A stretch of 64,000 bases of DNA from Shewanella algae (GCF_009183365.2 NZ_CP068230.1:2447001-2511000); one strand, 5' to 3'. Counted from the first letter of the stretch, positions 53,331-62,843 are shown. The notes: a model not told the origin generated them from the letters alone. Translations and numbers: made by a program.

Positions 53331-53961
53331 ATCCCAGTAAGTTGGGAAACAATCCCTTGAAGCCTGCTGCTATTACCTCTATGCCGATGGATAGCATCAA
53401 GAGTCCCATCAGACGGGTGATCACGTTAATCCCTGTCTTGCCGAGGAGCTTATTGATAACCGAAGCCATTCTGAACAATGCAAAGCTGAGCAGACCAAAC
53501 AGGGCCACAGTCACCGACATGGCCAGCAGATTGGCCAGGCCTTTATGCTCGGCGGCAAAGACGATGACAGAGCTGATAGCCCCCGGACCGGCCATTAGCG
53601 GCAAAGCCAGCGGCACCACAGCAACCGATTCCATCGCCGAGGCTTCCCTGTCCTCTTCCTGGTTGCGTTTCACCTCGCCCAGCTTTCCCTGCAACATGGA
53701 CATGGCGATGATGGCAATCAGTGTACCGCCGGCAATTCGGAATGCCGACAGCGAAATACTGAACATATTCAATATATACTGACCCGCCACTGTGGTAACC
53801 AGGAGGATCACCACCACGGCAAAGTTGGATATTTTGGCAGTATGATTACGCTCAGCCTCAGTCTGGTGACTGGTGAGGCTGACAAATACCGGCAACAGGC
53901 CCACCGGGTTGATGATAGCCACCAGTCCGAGGAAAAATTTAACGTACAGGGTCAAATCCAA
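53329..53961 (-). CDS. ychE: MarC-family inner-membrane protein YchE
   Basis: It has about 210 aa with six helices. FFLGLVAIINPVGLLPVFVSLT at the N-terminus and MAGPGAISSVIV in the middle are MarC family blocks. Function is not established. I choose a TTG start at 53961 because AAGGA lies seven bases upstream and the N-terminus then matches relatives; a GTG at 53991 has no ribosome site. It is divergent from adhE, the same neighbour as in E. coli. Confidence 0.88.
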   Translation of the reverse strand: MDLTLYVKFFLGLVAIINPVGLLPVFVSLTSHQTEAERNHTAKISNFAVVVILLVTTVAGQYILNMFSISLSAFRIAGGTLIAIIAMSMLQGKLGEVKRNQEEDREASAMESVAVVPLALPLMAGPGAISSVIVFAAEHKGLANLLAMSVTVALFGLLSFALFRMASVINKLLGKTGINVITRLMGLLMLSIGIEVIAAGFKGLFPNLLG

Positions 53962-54303
53962 TTTCGTATCCTTCCAGTGTAGGGAACTCACCGGGAAACA
54001 GTAGCTTGAGACGGTGCATACTCTACCCTAAGTTAACAAACCCCAGAAATGAGATTTTCTATTCTCGGTCACAACTTCGAATAAATTTTCGTAATATCAG
54101 TGCAGCCAAAGCTGCAGTATAGTCGACACTAATGCAAAGTTGTTTTTCGCTCCTGGATGAGATCCAACGTTGTTGAATTACATAAAACGCCATGCATGTG
54201 GCCAAGATCACAGATAGCAACGCCGTTTGGTTGTAATTTTATTTCATGTGAGAGAGTTTAACCAAGATGAGTCTTTGTTAAATTTTTTTACGGGAAACTG
54301 ATT
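53962..54303. other. Divergent regulatory region between ychE and adhE
   Basis: About 340 AT-rich bases hold the promoters of both genes. A CRP-like site lies at 54197. Several GTTAA words near 54270-54290 could be part of ArcA sites but are too weak to call. No RNA gene is visible. Confidence 0.5.
54197..54212. promoter_or_regulatory. CRP-like site upstream of adhE
   Basis: TGTGGCCAAGATCACA matches TGTGA-N6-TCACA with one mismatch. It lies 92 bases before the adhE start codon. In Shewanella CRP controls much of anaerobic metabolism. Confidence 0.6.
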
Positions 54304-56907
54304 ATGAAAGTCACCAATACCGAGGAACTGGATCTGTTACTGGAAAGAGTCAGCCAGGCTCAGGCGAAATTCGCCGGCTTCAGTCAGCAGCAAGTCGACA
54401 AGATATTTCGCGCTGCAGCGCTGGCTGCCGCCGATGCCAGAATTGTGCTGGCGAAACAGGCCGCCGCCGAAACCTCCATGGGAGTACTGGAGGACAAAGT
54501 GATTAAAAACCACTTTGCTTCCGAGTATATCTACAACAAGTACAAGGATGAAAAGACCTGCGGCATTCTGGAAGAAGACGACACCTTCGGCACCATCACT
54601 ATCGCCGAGCCCGTGGGGATCATCTGCGGCATAGTACCGACAACCAACCCTACCTCCACCGCTATCTTCAAGGCGCTGATCAGCCTGAAAACCCGTAATG
54701 CCATAGTGTTCTCCCCACATCCCAGGGCCAAGGCATCCACAGTCGCGGCTGCCCGAATAGTACTGGATGCCGCCATCAAGGCCGGGGCTCCCGAGGACAT
54801 TATAGGTTGGATAGATGAACCCAGTGTCGCACTATCCAATCATCTAATGACCCACGAAAAGATAAATCTCATACTGGCCACCGGCGGCCCGGGTATGGTG
54901 AAGGCCGCCTACTCTTCCGGGAAACCGGCTATCGGTGTCGGCGCAGGTAACACACCTGTGGTTATCGATGAAACCGCGGATATCAAACGGGCTGTGGCCT
55001 CCATCCTGATGTCAAAAACCTTCGATAACGGTGTGGTGTGCGCCTCCGAACAAGCGGTAGTAGTGCTCGACAGCATCTATCAGGCGGTGCGGGAGCGCTT
55101 CGCCCATCACGGCGGCTATCTGCTCAGTGACGAAGAATGCCTTGCGGTGAAACAGGTTATTCTCAAAGACGGCGCCCTCAACGCCGCCATTGTTGGCCAG
55201 AGTGCCGCGCGCATTGCCGAAATGTCCGGCTTCAGTGTACCGAACTGGACCAAGGTACTGATCGGTGAGGTGGATGAAATAACTGAAGCCGAAGCCTTCG
55301 CCCATGAAAAGCTTTCGCCGCTGCTTGGTATGTACCGCGCCAAAGACTTTGACGAGGCGCTTGATAAGGCCGATGCCTTGGTGAAACTCGGTGGTATCGG
55401 CCATACCTCTGGGCTCTATACCGATCAGGATACCCAGGTGCAGCGGGTCAAGCGTTTCGGTGAGCGAATGAAAACCGCTCGAATTCTGATCAATACCCCG
55501 GCATCTCAAGGCGGGATCGGCGATCTCTATAACTTCAAACTGGCGCCCTCCCTCACCCTGGGCTGTGGCTCCTGGGGCGGCAACTCCATTTCGGAGAATG
55601 TGGGTCCGAGTCACCTTATCAACAAGAAAACCGTCGCCAAGAGGGCCGAGAATATGTTGTGGCACAAGCTTCCATCTTCCATCTATTTCCGCCGCGGCAG
55701 CCTACCCATAGCACTGGAAGAGTTGGCCGACAAACGCCGCGCCTTGATAGTGACAGACAAGTTTCTGTTCAATAACGGCTACTGCGATGAAACCATCAAA
55801 ATCCTCAAAGGCTTGGGGCTGGATACCGAGGTGTTTTATGAAGTGGAGGCCGATCCTACCCTGGCTGTGGTTCGCGCCGGAACCAAGGTGGCCGAGAGCT
55901 TCCAACCGGATGTGATCATAGCCCTTGGTGGCGGCTCACCCATGGACGCCGCCAAGATCATCTGGGTGATGTATGAACATCCTCAGGTGGACTTTGCCGA
56001 TCTGGCGCTGCGCTTCATGGATATTCGCAAGCGTATCTACAAGTTCCCCAAACTTGGACGCAAGGCCAAGATGGTGGCTATCCCCACCACTTCAGGAACC
56101 GGCTCTGAAGTCACACCATTTGCCGTGGTGACCGATGAGAAGACAGGTGCCAAATATCCCATCGCCGATTATGAGCTGACCCCCAATATGGCGATTGTGG
56201 ATCCCAACCTGGTGATGGATATGCCCAAATCCCTGACAGCCTTTGGTGGTATCGATGCCATTACCCATGCCTTGGAGGCCTATGTCAGCGTGATGGCCAA
56301 CGAGTACAGTGACGGCCAGGCATTGCAGGCCTTGAGTCTTCTGGTTGAGCACTTGCCCAAAGCCTATGAAGAAGGCGCTGCAGCGCCGATTGCCCGCGAA
56401 AAAGTGCACAACGGCGCCACTATTGCCGGTATCGCCTTTGCCAACGCTTTCTTGGGAATATGTCACTCTATGGCCCATAAATTGGGTGCCGAATTCCATC
56501 TGCCCCACGGTTTGGCCAATGCTCTGCTCATAAGCAATGTCATCCGTTTCAACGCCACCGACCTGCCTACCAAGCAAGCCGCCTTCAGCCAGTATGACAG
56601 ACCCAAGGCGCTCTGCCGCTATGCCGCCATTGCCGATCACCTCAAGCTGACAGACGCTGGGCTGAGTGACGCCGAAAAAGTCGAGCGTTTGATAGCCAAA
56701 ATCGAGCAGTTGAAGCTGGCTTTGGGGATCCCGGCCTCGATTCAGGAAGCCGGTGTCAAAGAAGCCGATTTCCTGGATAAGCTCGATGAACTGGCTGAAG
56801 ATGCTTTTGATGATCAGTGTACAGGCGCCAATCCCAGGTATCCCTTGATAGGTGAACTGAAAGCTTTGCTGCTGGCGAGCTTCTATGGTGAAACGTATCG
56901 TGACTGA
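54304..56907 (+). CDS. adhE: Bifunctional acetaldehyde-CoA/alcohol dehydrogenase AdhE
   Basis: It has 867 aa and reduces acetyl-CoA to ethanol in two steps. The N-terminal aldehyde dehydrogenase half (about 1-430) has the catalytic Cys in FDNGVVCASEQ. The C-terminal iron-dependent alcohol dehydrogenase (about 450-860) has the NAD site IALGGGSPMDAAK and metal ligands around HALEAYVS, GICHSMAHKLG and LPHGLANALL. AdhE forms filaments (spirosomes). The gene stands alone. Confidence 0.97.
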   Translation: MKVTNTEELDLLLERVSQAQAKFAGFSQQQVDKIFRAAALAAADARIVLAKQAAAETSMGVLEDKVIKNHFASEYIYNKYKDEKTCGILEEDDTFGTITIAEPVGIICGIVPTTNPTSTAIFKALISLKTRNAIVFSPHPRAKASTVAAARIVLDAAIKAGAPEDIIGWIDEPSVALSNHLMTHEKINLILATGGPGMVKAAYSSGKPAIGVGAGNTPVVIDETADIKRAVASILMSKTFDNGVVCASEQAVVVLDSIYQAVRERFAHHGGYLLSDEECLAVKQVILKDGALNAAIVGQSAARIAEMSGFSVPNWTKVLIGEVDEITEAEAFAHEKLSPLLGMYRAKDFDEALDKADALVKLGGIGHTSGLYTDQDTQVQRVKRFGERMKTARILINTPASQGGIGDLYNFKLAPSLTLGCGSWGGNSISENVGPSHLINKKTVAKRAENMLWHKLPSSIYFRRGSLPIALEELADKRRALIVTDKFLFNNGYCDETIKILKGLGLDTEVFYEVEADPTLAVVRAGTKVAESFQPDVIIALGGGSPMDAAKIIWVMYEHPQVDFADLALRFMDIRKRIYKFPKLGRKAKMVAIPTTSGTGSEVTPFAVVTDEKTGAKYPIADYELTPNMAIVDPNLVMDMPKSLTAFGGIDAITHALEAYVSVMANEYSDGQALQALSLLVEHLPKAYEEGAAAPIAREKVHNGATIAGIAFANAFLGICHSMAHKLGAEFHLPHGLANALLISNVIRFNATDLPTKQAAFSQYDRPKALCRYAAIADHLKLTDAGLSDAEKVERLIAKIEQLKLALGIPASIQEAGVKEADFLDKLDELAEDAFDDQCTGANPRYPLIGELKALLLASFYGETYRD

Positions 56908-56929
56908 CGGGTAAACCTGCACAAACAAC

Positions 56930-56953
56930 AAAGGCCTCCCTATGGAGGCCTTT
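56930..56953. terminator. Bidirectional terminator between adhE and yaiL
   Basis: AAAGGCCTCC (56930-56939) pairs exactly with GGAGGCCTTT (56944-56953). Confidence 0.85.
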
Positions 56954-56993
56954 GGCTTTCAAGCGTTATACCGAATCGGTAGGTATAAGCGCC

Positions 56994-57539
56994 TTACCAC
57001 ATAAGATCGTCCGGAATGACATAATCTGCGTAAGGGTCGTCTTCTTCCGTTACTTGCGCGGCGTTGTTCTCGGCCTGCCACAAATAGCCACACCAAGCCG
57101 GCACCAACAGATTAACCCGCTCGGCGAGTTTATGAGGCACCAGATAGCTGCTTTGCTCAATACGTACTATCCCCAAGCGGCCACCGAGTAACTGACTCTG
57201 AAGTTTTTCATTGATATACAAGGGGTATATCTTGTTCTCCAGGGTATAGTTGAACTTGATCTCGCCATCTTTCGGCAGCGCCACCGCATTTTGCTTAACT
57301 TCGGTGACCAGGCCACGGACCAAACCTTTCTCTGTGGCCTCGGCAAAGCGTTGCTCATTGAGCGCCTTGTCCTTTTCTGCCTGCTGCTTTTTCTGCTGAG
57401 CGATCTGCGCCTTCAGCTCAGCAGAGCCGTCATCAATATTGGACTTGCGGTTACGTTTCTTTTGGGTTTTGACATCGCGAACTTTTTGCTTGCTGGCGAG
57501 ACCCGCCTTGAGCAACTGTTCCTGTAATGCGTTTGCCAT
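56994..57539 (-). CDS. yaiL: DUF2058 protein, YaiL-like
   Basis: It has 181 aa. The N-terminus NALQEQLLKAGLASKQKVRD is the family signature, followed by a very basic segment and a Lys/Gln-rich coiled coil (about residues 40-70). The C-terminal half is a compact domain. The family is a nucleoprotein/polynucleotide-associated enzyme in annotation only; the role is not known. It is 18 bases downstream of the SDR gene. Confidence 0.83.
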   Translation of the reverse strand: MANALQEQLLKAGLASKQKVRDVKTQKKRNRKSNIDDGSAELKAQIAQQKKQQAEKDKALNEQRFAEATEKGLVRGLVTEVKQNAVALPKDGEIKFNYTLENKIYPLYINEKLQSQLLGGRLGIVRIEQSSYLVPHKLAERVNLLVPAWCGYLWQAENNAAQVTEEDDPYADYVIPDDLMW

Positions 57540-57557
57540 TTTATAATCTCTCTCTTG

Positions 57558-58376
57558 CTACTTACTTGATTCTTGCTTTGCTGCCAGTGCCCCGAGCTGA
57601 CTCATGGCCGCACTGGCACCGCCAAGCGACCAACCGCCGTCAACCGGTAATATGGTTCCGGTAATATACGAAGCCATTGGCGATGCCATAAAGAGTGCAG
57701 CATTGGCCAAGTCTTCCCCCTCACCGTTGCGTTTTAATGGCACACTCTCGGCCACCTGTTGCTGCAACTGCGCCGACGGCGCCAGGCGATTGAACCCTTC
57801 GGTACCGGCAATCGGCCCGGGTACCAGGGAGTTTATCCGAATACCCTCTGGCCCCCATTCCAAAGCCAGGGTGCGGGTCAACATATCGACGCCCGCCTTG
57901 GCGGCGCAAACGTGGATCTGCATCGGCATGGCAATATACGCCTGCGGCGCCGAAATTTGAATAATGCTGGCGCCAGGGCGCTTAAGCATGGGATAGGCTT
58001 GCTTCAACACCTGAAAACTGCCCAGCAAATCGATATCCATAACAGATTTAAAACCGTTGGCACTGAGCTTGGCGGCGCTGGCGGGGAAATTGCCGGCGGC
58101 GCCACTGACAAGCACATCGATATGCGGGAAACTCTGGGCCAAGACGGCAAAGCCTTGCTCGAGTGCCGGCAAATCCCTGACATCGAAGCTCAGGCCCAGA
58201 TGTTGACCTTGTGGATTGGCTTCATTCAATAACGCCACCGCGGCTGCCACTTTTTCCGGATTACGGCTGGCAACCGCCACATGGGCACCGGCAACTGCGA
58301 ACGCCTTGGCGATACAGAGGTTAATGCCGCTGGTACCCCCGACGACCACTACATACTTACCCTGATAATCGAACAT
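57558..58376 (-). CDS. SDR-family reductase, DECR2-like
   Basis: It has 272 aa. The Rossmann motif reads VVVGGTSGINLCIAKA and a VSGAAGNF block is present. The catalytic Ser is in IIQISAPQ, but the usual YxxxK reads HVCAAK, so the Tyr is missing while the Lys remains. Peroxisomal 2,4-dienoyl-CoA reductases (DECR2) have the same HAxxAK pattern, and PGPIAGTEGF also matches. It probably reduces dienoyl-CoA esters in unsaturated fatty acid breakdown. Confidence 0.8.
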   Translation of the reverse strand: MFDYQGKYVVVVGGTSGINLCIAKAFAVAGAHVAVASRNPEKVAAAVALLNEANPQGQHLGLSFDVRDLPALEQGFAVLAQSFPHIDVLVSGAAGNFPASAAKLSANGFKSVMDIDLLGSFQVLKQAYPMLKRPGASIIQISAPQAYIAMPMQIHVCAAKAGVDMLTRTLALEWGPEGIRINSLVPGPIAGTEGFNRLAPSAQLQQQVAESVPLKRNGEGEDLANAALFMASPMASYITGTILPVDGGWSLGGASAAMSQLGALAAKQESSK

Positions 58377-58447
58377 TGAGCTTCTCTCCTATCCACTGAT
58401 CATTCGTTATTCCGGTCCATACTGCGAGTCGCCGGTATGTCACAAGT

Positions 58448-59143
58448 TTATGCCAGCGATTGATGTATCGCCTGCAGTGTCGCCAAAGGATCGGCCGCTT
58501 GAGTAATGGGTCGGCCTATGACCAGATAATCTGAGCCCGCCGCCATCGCTTCAGCCGGGGTCATGATGCGTTTTTGATCGCCGGCATCACTGCCCGCCGG
58601 ACGAATGCCCGGGGTCACCAGTTTGAAATCGGCGCCAAGTTCAGCCTTAAGCATACTGGACTCACGGGCCGAGCAGACCACACCATCGAGACCGGCTTTT
58701 TGCGTCAGGCGCGCCAGCCTGCGAACCTGATCTTCAGCACTGCCTTCAACACCAATAAGCTTGAGCTCATCGTCGCTCATTGAAGTCAGCACAGTAACGG
58801 CAATCAGCAAGGGGGCGTTATCCCCGTAAGGCAGCAATGCTCGGCGGGCGGCTTCCATCATGGCGAGGCCGCCACTGGCGTGGACATTCACCATCCAGAC
58901 GCCCATTTCGGCGGCAGCAGTGACCGCCTTGGCCACTGTGTTGGGAATGTCGTGAAACTTCAGGTCAAGAAACAGATCAAACCCACGGTCATGGATCTCT
59001 TTCACCAGTTGAGGCCCGAACAGGGTAAACATCTCTTTGCCTACCTTAAGGCGGCACATAGACGGATCCAACTTATCAATAAGTTGCAATGCTTTGAATT
59101 TGTTATCAAAGTCCAAGGCGACCACAATAGGTGTCTCTGTCAT
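58448..59143 (-). CDS. pyrF: Orotidine 5'-phosphate decarboxylase
   Basis: It has 231 aa. ALDFDN at the N-terminus, DLKFHDIPNT (the catalytic Asp-Lys-Asp site) and VTPGIRPAGSDAGDQKR are diagnostic. It makes UMP. It is 21 bases downstream of lapB with GGAG before the ATG, the same lapA-lapB-pyrF order as in E. coli. Confidence 0.96.
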   Translation of the reverse strand: MTETPIVVALDFDNKFKALQLIDKLDPSMCRLKVGKEMFTLFGPQLVKEIHDRGFDLFLDLKFHDIPNTVAKAVTAAAEMGVWMVNVHASGGLAMMEAARRALLPYGDNAPLLIAVTVLTSMSDDELKLIGVEGSAEDQVRRLARLTQKAGLDGVVCSARESSMLKAELGADFKLVTPGIRPAGSDAGDQKRIMTPAEAMAAGSDYLVIGRPITQAADPLATLQAIHQSLA

Positions 59144-59164
59144 TTTTACTCCGTTATCTGAGGG

Positions 59165-60325
59165 TTATTCACCGTCCAAGCCACGCACCCGCTTGATACT
59201 GCCCCAGCTCTTGCAGGATGGGCAGTGCCAATATAGGGTGTGTGCCGGGAAACCACACTCCCGACAGCGGTAACTTGGACGGAATCTTATTTGTTGTTCT
59301 ACCAGTTTTTCCAGCATCGCCAGGCTATCTCGCGCCTGCCCCTGCTCTGCCTGCTTGATATGCATCTGCATCAGGTGCTGGAACCCCCGCATGGTGGGGT
59401 GGCGATAGAGAGCTTCCATCACCATGTCTTCGGCGCCTTTGATGTTGCCGTCTTCAATCATGCGTTGCGCCAATGCCACCACAACCGAGGCACCGGCGCC
59501 CTTATCTATCGCGTGAGCCAATAGCTCGCGATAACCATCGATATCTTTGAGCTCTTGATAGAGCTGGCGGGCACAAGCGAGTGCATCGGCAAAAAGCTCG
59601 GCATCAGCGTCAATCAGTTGGTTGAGCATCTGCTTGGCCTGAGGCAATTGCCCGGCATCCAGGTAGGTCTTGGCCAATGACAACAAGGCGCGGCCACATT
59701 GAGAATCTTGCTTGAGTGCCGCTTGAAAGCCCTTGAGTTTTCCCGCTTCATCGCCGGCTTCCTCGGCCAGTTGACAATAGAAATGAGCGATAACGGGTTT
59801 CAGACCCTGCTGTCGTTTACGTGGCAAGCGCTTGGTGATATCAATCGCTTTCTGCCACTCTTTGGTGATTTGGTAAATGGAGATCAGTTGGGTTTCAGCT
59901 TCTTCGCTGTGATCGTCCTGACTGACGAGATTAAGGAATATCTCCTCGGCTCTATCGTAGAACCCGGCGGCCATATAGTCCTTGCCCAGTTCCATCATCG
60001 CCATGTCTCTTTGCTCTGTGGCGAGATTGGGCCTTGCAATCAGGTTTTGGTGAATACGAATGGATCTGTCTACCTCACCACGCTTGCGAAACAAGGAACC
60101 CAGCGACAGATGAGTGTCTATGGTTTCATCATCGACATCCAACATGCTGATAAAGAGATCGACCGCCTTGTCCGACTCATTGGAGAGCAGAAAATTGAGC
60201 CCGGTGAAGTAGTCACGGCTCAGTTTCTTTTGCGCTGAATTCTGTTTCTGCCTCAAACTGCGGCGGCCCATGTACCAACCGTAAGCCGCAGCAATAGGCA
60301 GCAACAGAAAGAGAAGTTCGAGCAT
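59165..60325 (-). CDS. lapB: Lipopolysaccharide assembly protein LapB (YciM)
   Basis: It has 386 aa. An N-terminal transmembrane anchor (about 1-18) is followed by a run of TPR helices (about 65-340) and a C-terminal rubredoxin-type knuckle CRECGF...CPSCKSWG. LapB recruits FtsH to degrade LpxC and so sets LPS synthesis. Its ATG follows the lapA stop by one base. Confidence 0.95.
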   Translation of the reverse strand: MLELLFLLLPIAAAYGWYMGRRSLRQKQNSAQKKLSRDYFTGLNFLLSNESDKAVDLFISMLDVDDETIDTHLSLGSLFRKRGEVDRSIRIHQNLIARPNLATEQRDMAMMELGKDYMAAGFYDRAEEIFLNLVSQDDHSEEAETQLISIYQITKEWQKAIDITKRLPRKRQQGLKPVIAHFYCQLAEEAGDEAGKLKGFQAALKQDSQCGRALLSLAKTYLDAGQLPQAKQMLNQLIDADAELFADALACARQLYQELKDIDGYRELLAHAIDKGAGASVVVALAQRMIEDGNIKGAEDMVMEALYRHPTMRGFQHLMQMHIKQAEQGQARDSLAMLEKLVEQQIRFRPSYRCRECGFPAHTLYWHCPSCKSWGSIKRVRGLDGE

Positions 60326-60326
60326 A

Positions 60327-60608
60327 CTAGGCGTCTTGCCCCTGCTGCTGAGTTAAGGTCTGGATCTTTTTGCGGGCATTACGCAATGACAGTTTCAGCT
60401 TCATGATGTAGTAGAAGGCGATGATCCAACTTAGGATAAACCCCGCCAGAAATACCACGGCCAACACTACAGGCAAGCGGAACTCTCCCTGTGCCACAAA
60501 ATAACTGATGGTGACCAGCTGCTCATTGCGGGAGCCAAATACCAGTGCCACTACAAACAGCATTGCCACCAGTACGGTTGCGACAAATGACTTCACGTTG
60601 CACTCCAT
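60327..60608 (-). CDS. lapA: Lipopolysaccharide assembly protein LapA (YciS)
   Basis: It has 93 aa with two transmembrane helices (about residues 5-22 and 41-66) and a basic, Gln-rich C-terminus. FGSRNEQLVTISYF and ISWIIAFYYIMKLKLS are family blocks. It works with LapB and FtsH. It is the first gene of lapA-lapB-pyrF, separated from ihfB by a terminator. Confidence 0.93.
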   Translation of the reverse strand: MECNVKSFVATVLVAMLFVVALVFGSRNEQLVTISYFVAQGEFRLPVVLAVVFLAGFILSWIIAFYYIMKLKLSLRNARKKIQTLTQQQGQDA

Positions 60609-60679
60609 AAACGCGTTTCAATGTTCTGATTATCCAGTAATTTGACTGAGCTGACCAGCTTTAGCCAAGATCCAGACAT

Positions 60680-60706
60680 AAAAAAGCCCCCTTTCGGAGG
60701 CTTTTA
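60680..60706 (-). terminator. Terminator of ihfB
   Basis: AAAAGCCTCC pairs with GGGGGCTTTT (one G-T pair) around GAAA, followed by TTT on the minus strand. Confidence 0.88.
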
Positions 60707-60718
60707 ATACAACAGCGA

Positions 60719-61006
60719 TTAACGGTTATAAGCGTCAACGCGTTCGCGCAGTTCTTTGCCTGGCTTAAAGTGCGGGACGTACTTGCCATCCAACTCGACT
60801 GATGTTCCCGTCTTGGGATTACGACCAGTGCGAGGTGCACGATAGTGAAGTGAAAAGCTGCCAAAGCCACGGATCTCTATGCGATCACCGCTTTCCAATG
60901 TCTTCGCCATTTGCTCCAACATCTCTTTGATGGCGCCTTCTACTTCTTTCGCCGACAGTTGCGACTGCCCAGTGGCGAGTTTTTCGATCAGTTCGGATTT
61001 AGTCAT
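60719..61006 (-). CDS. ihfB: Integration host factor beta
   Basis: It has 95 aa. The N-terminal helices (MTKSELIEKLA) are followed by the DNA-intercalating beta arm with RAPRTGRNPKTG, holding the Pro that bends DNA. It heterodimerises with IhfA. The start is the ATG at 61006; the upstream frame to 61042 is not conserved. It follows rpsA, the order seen in E. coli. Confidence 0.96.
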   Translation of the reverse strand: MTKSELIEKLATGQSQLSAKEVEGAIKEMLEQMAKTLESGDRIEIRGFGSFSLHYRAPRTGRNPKTGTSVELDGKYVPHFKPGKELRERVDAYNR

Positions 61007-61045
61007 CCTAGCTACCCCTATTATCAAGCCAAACACAGTCACCTA

Positions 61046-61065
61046 ACAGGGGGCTAGCCCCCTGT
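61046..61065. repeat. 20-bp perfect palindrome between rpsA and ihfB
   Basis: ACAGGGGGCTAGCCCCCTGT is fully self-complementary. It could fold as a hairpin in the rpsA-ihfB transcript. No T-run follows, so it is more likely a processing or partial-attenuation site than a full terminator. Confidence 0.75.
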
Positions 61066-61076
61066 ACTACAGGCAC

Positions 61077-62744
61077 TTACTTACGAGCTGCCTTAAACGC
61101 TTCAGCCATTGCATTAGTCATGATAGCGTCGTCCTGCTTGTTCAGGTTAGCCATCACTTCTTTTTCTTCAGCTTCGTCTTTAGCACGTACAGACAGGCTG
61201 ATTGCACGGTTCTTGCGATCTACGCCCATGAACTTGGCTTCAACGCTGTCACCTACATTGTAGACGCTTGATGCATCTTCAACACGGTCACGGCTGATGT
61301 CAGATACACGGATGTAACCTTCAACAGTGTCAGCCAGCTCAACAGTAACACCTTTGGCGTCAACAGCAGTAACAGTACCAACTACGATAGTACCTTTCTT
61401 CTTGTCGGCCAGGTAAGCGTTGAATGGATCGTCTTCAGTCTGCTTAACACCCAGGCTGATACGCTCACGCTCTGGATCAACAGACAGAACCACTGCAGTG
61501 ATTTCGTCGCCTTTCTTGTACTCGCCAACAGCGTCTTCGCCGCTACCGTTCCAAGAGATGTCAGACAGGTGAACCAGACCGTCGATACCGCCGTCCAGAC
61601 CGATGAAGATACCGAAGTCAGTGATAGACTTGATCTTACCGGTAACTTTGTCGCCCTTGGCGTAACGGTTAGCGAAGTCTTCCCATGGGTTGGTCTTGCA
61701 CTGCTTGAGACCCAGAGAAATACGACGACGCTCTTCATCGATGTCCAGAACCAGAACTTCAACTTCGTCACCCAGGTTAACAACCTTGGATGGGTGGATG
61801 TTCTTGTTGGTCCAATCCATTTCAGAAACGTGTACCAGACCTTCAACGCCTTCTTCGATTTCAACGAAGCAGCCGTAGTCAGTCAGGTTGGTTACGCGAC
61901 CAGTCAGACGAGTGTTTTCTGGGTAGCGCTTGCTGATTTCCAGCCATGGGTCTTCACCCAGTTGCTTCAGACCCAGAGATACACGAGTGCGCTCGCGATC
62001 GTACTTCAGTACTTTGACGTTGATTTCGTCACCAACATTCACGATCTCGGATGGGTGCTTAACACGCTTCCAAGCCATGTCGGTGATGTGCAGCAGGCCG
62101 TCAACACCGCCCAGATCTACGAATGCACCGTAGTCGGTCAGGTTCTTAACGATACCTTTAACTGCTTGACCTTCTTGCAGGTTTTCCAGCAGAGCATCAC
62201 GCTCAGCGCTGCTTTCAGATTCGATAACAGCACGACGAGAAACAACAACGTTGTTGCGCTTCTGGTCCAGCTTGATAACTTTGAATTCCAGTTCTTTGTT
62301 TTCCAGGTGAGCAGTATCGCGTACTGGGCGAACGTCAACCAGAGAACCAGGCAGGAACGCACGGATACCGTTCAGCTCAACGGTGAAACCGCCTTTAACC
62401 TTGCCATTGATGACACCGATTACAGTTTCAGCATCTTCGTAAGCTTTTTCCAGAACGATCCAGGCTTCGTGGCGCTTGGCCTTCTCGCGAGACAGTTGAG
62501 TCTCACCGAAACCGTCTTCAACGCTATCCAGCGCAACGTCAACTTGGTCGCCAACGGCGATTTCCAGTTCACCTTGAGCGTTTTTGAATTGCTCAGCTGG
62601 GATTGGGCTCTCAGATTTCAGACCGGCGTCAACCAGTACCATACCGTTTTCGATGGCAACTACAGTACCACGAACGATAGAACCTGGGCGGAATTCCAGT
62701 TGTTGAAGGGATTGTTCAAACAGATCAGCAAAAGATTCAGTCAT
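61077..62744 (-). CDS. rpsA: 30S ribosomal protein S1
   Basis: It has 555 aa with six S1 (OB-fold) domains, of which the repeats beginning RVTNLTDYGCFVEI and KIKSITDFGIFIGL are easily seen. S1 unwinds mRNA and aids translation initiation. Codon use is strongly biased, as for highly expressed genes. The start is the ATG at 62744 (MTESFADLFEQSL); the extension to 62771 is spurious. It lies between cmk and ihfB. Confidence 0.97.
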   Translation of the reverse strand: MTESFADLFEQSLQQLEFRPGSIVRGTVVAIENGMVLVDAGLKSESPIPAEQFKNAQGELEIAVGDQVDVALDSVEDGFGETQLSREKAKRHEAWIVLEKAYEDAETVIGVINGKVKGGFTVELNGIRAFLPGSLVDVRPVRDTAHLENKELEFKVIKLDQKRNNVVVSRRAVIESESSAERDALLENLQEGQAVKGIVKNLTDYGAFVDLGGVDGLLHITDMAWKRVKHPSEIVNVGDEINVKVLKYDRERTRVSLGLKQLGEDPWLEISKRYPENTRLTGRVTNLTDYGCFVEIEEGVEGLVHVSEMDWTNKNIHPSKVVNLGDEVEVLVLDIDEERRRISLGLKQCKTNPWEDFANRYAKGDKVTGKIKSITDFGIFIGLDGGIDGLVHLSDISWNGSGEDAVGEYKKGDEITAVVLSVDPERERISLGVKQTEDDPFNAYLADKKKGTIVVGTVTAVDAKGVTVELADTVEGYIRVSDISRDRVEDASSVYNVGDSVEAKFMGVDRKNRAISLSVRAKDEAEEKEVMANLNKQDDAIMTNAMAEAFKAARK

Positions 62745-62843
62745 GTTAATTAACTTTAAGTAATAAACCACGTATCTATCCTGAACGTGGAGTCAGTAAA
62801 ATAACTCGCCTCTTCCCTGTGGCGAATGCCTATCTCGCCAGTC

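Noticed and set aside
56092..56931. 279-codon open frame opposite adhE
   Set aside because: It is antisense to the certain AdhE alcohol dehydrogenase half and lacks a ribosome site or a recognisable domain.
61569..62753. 394-codon open frame opposite rpsA
   Set aside because: The rpsA frame on the other strand is certain, and highly biased codon use in ribosomal genes leaves long antisense frames open. It shows no family similarity.
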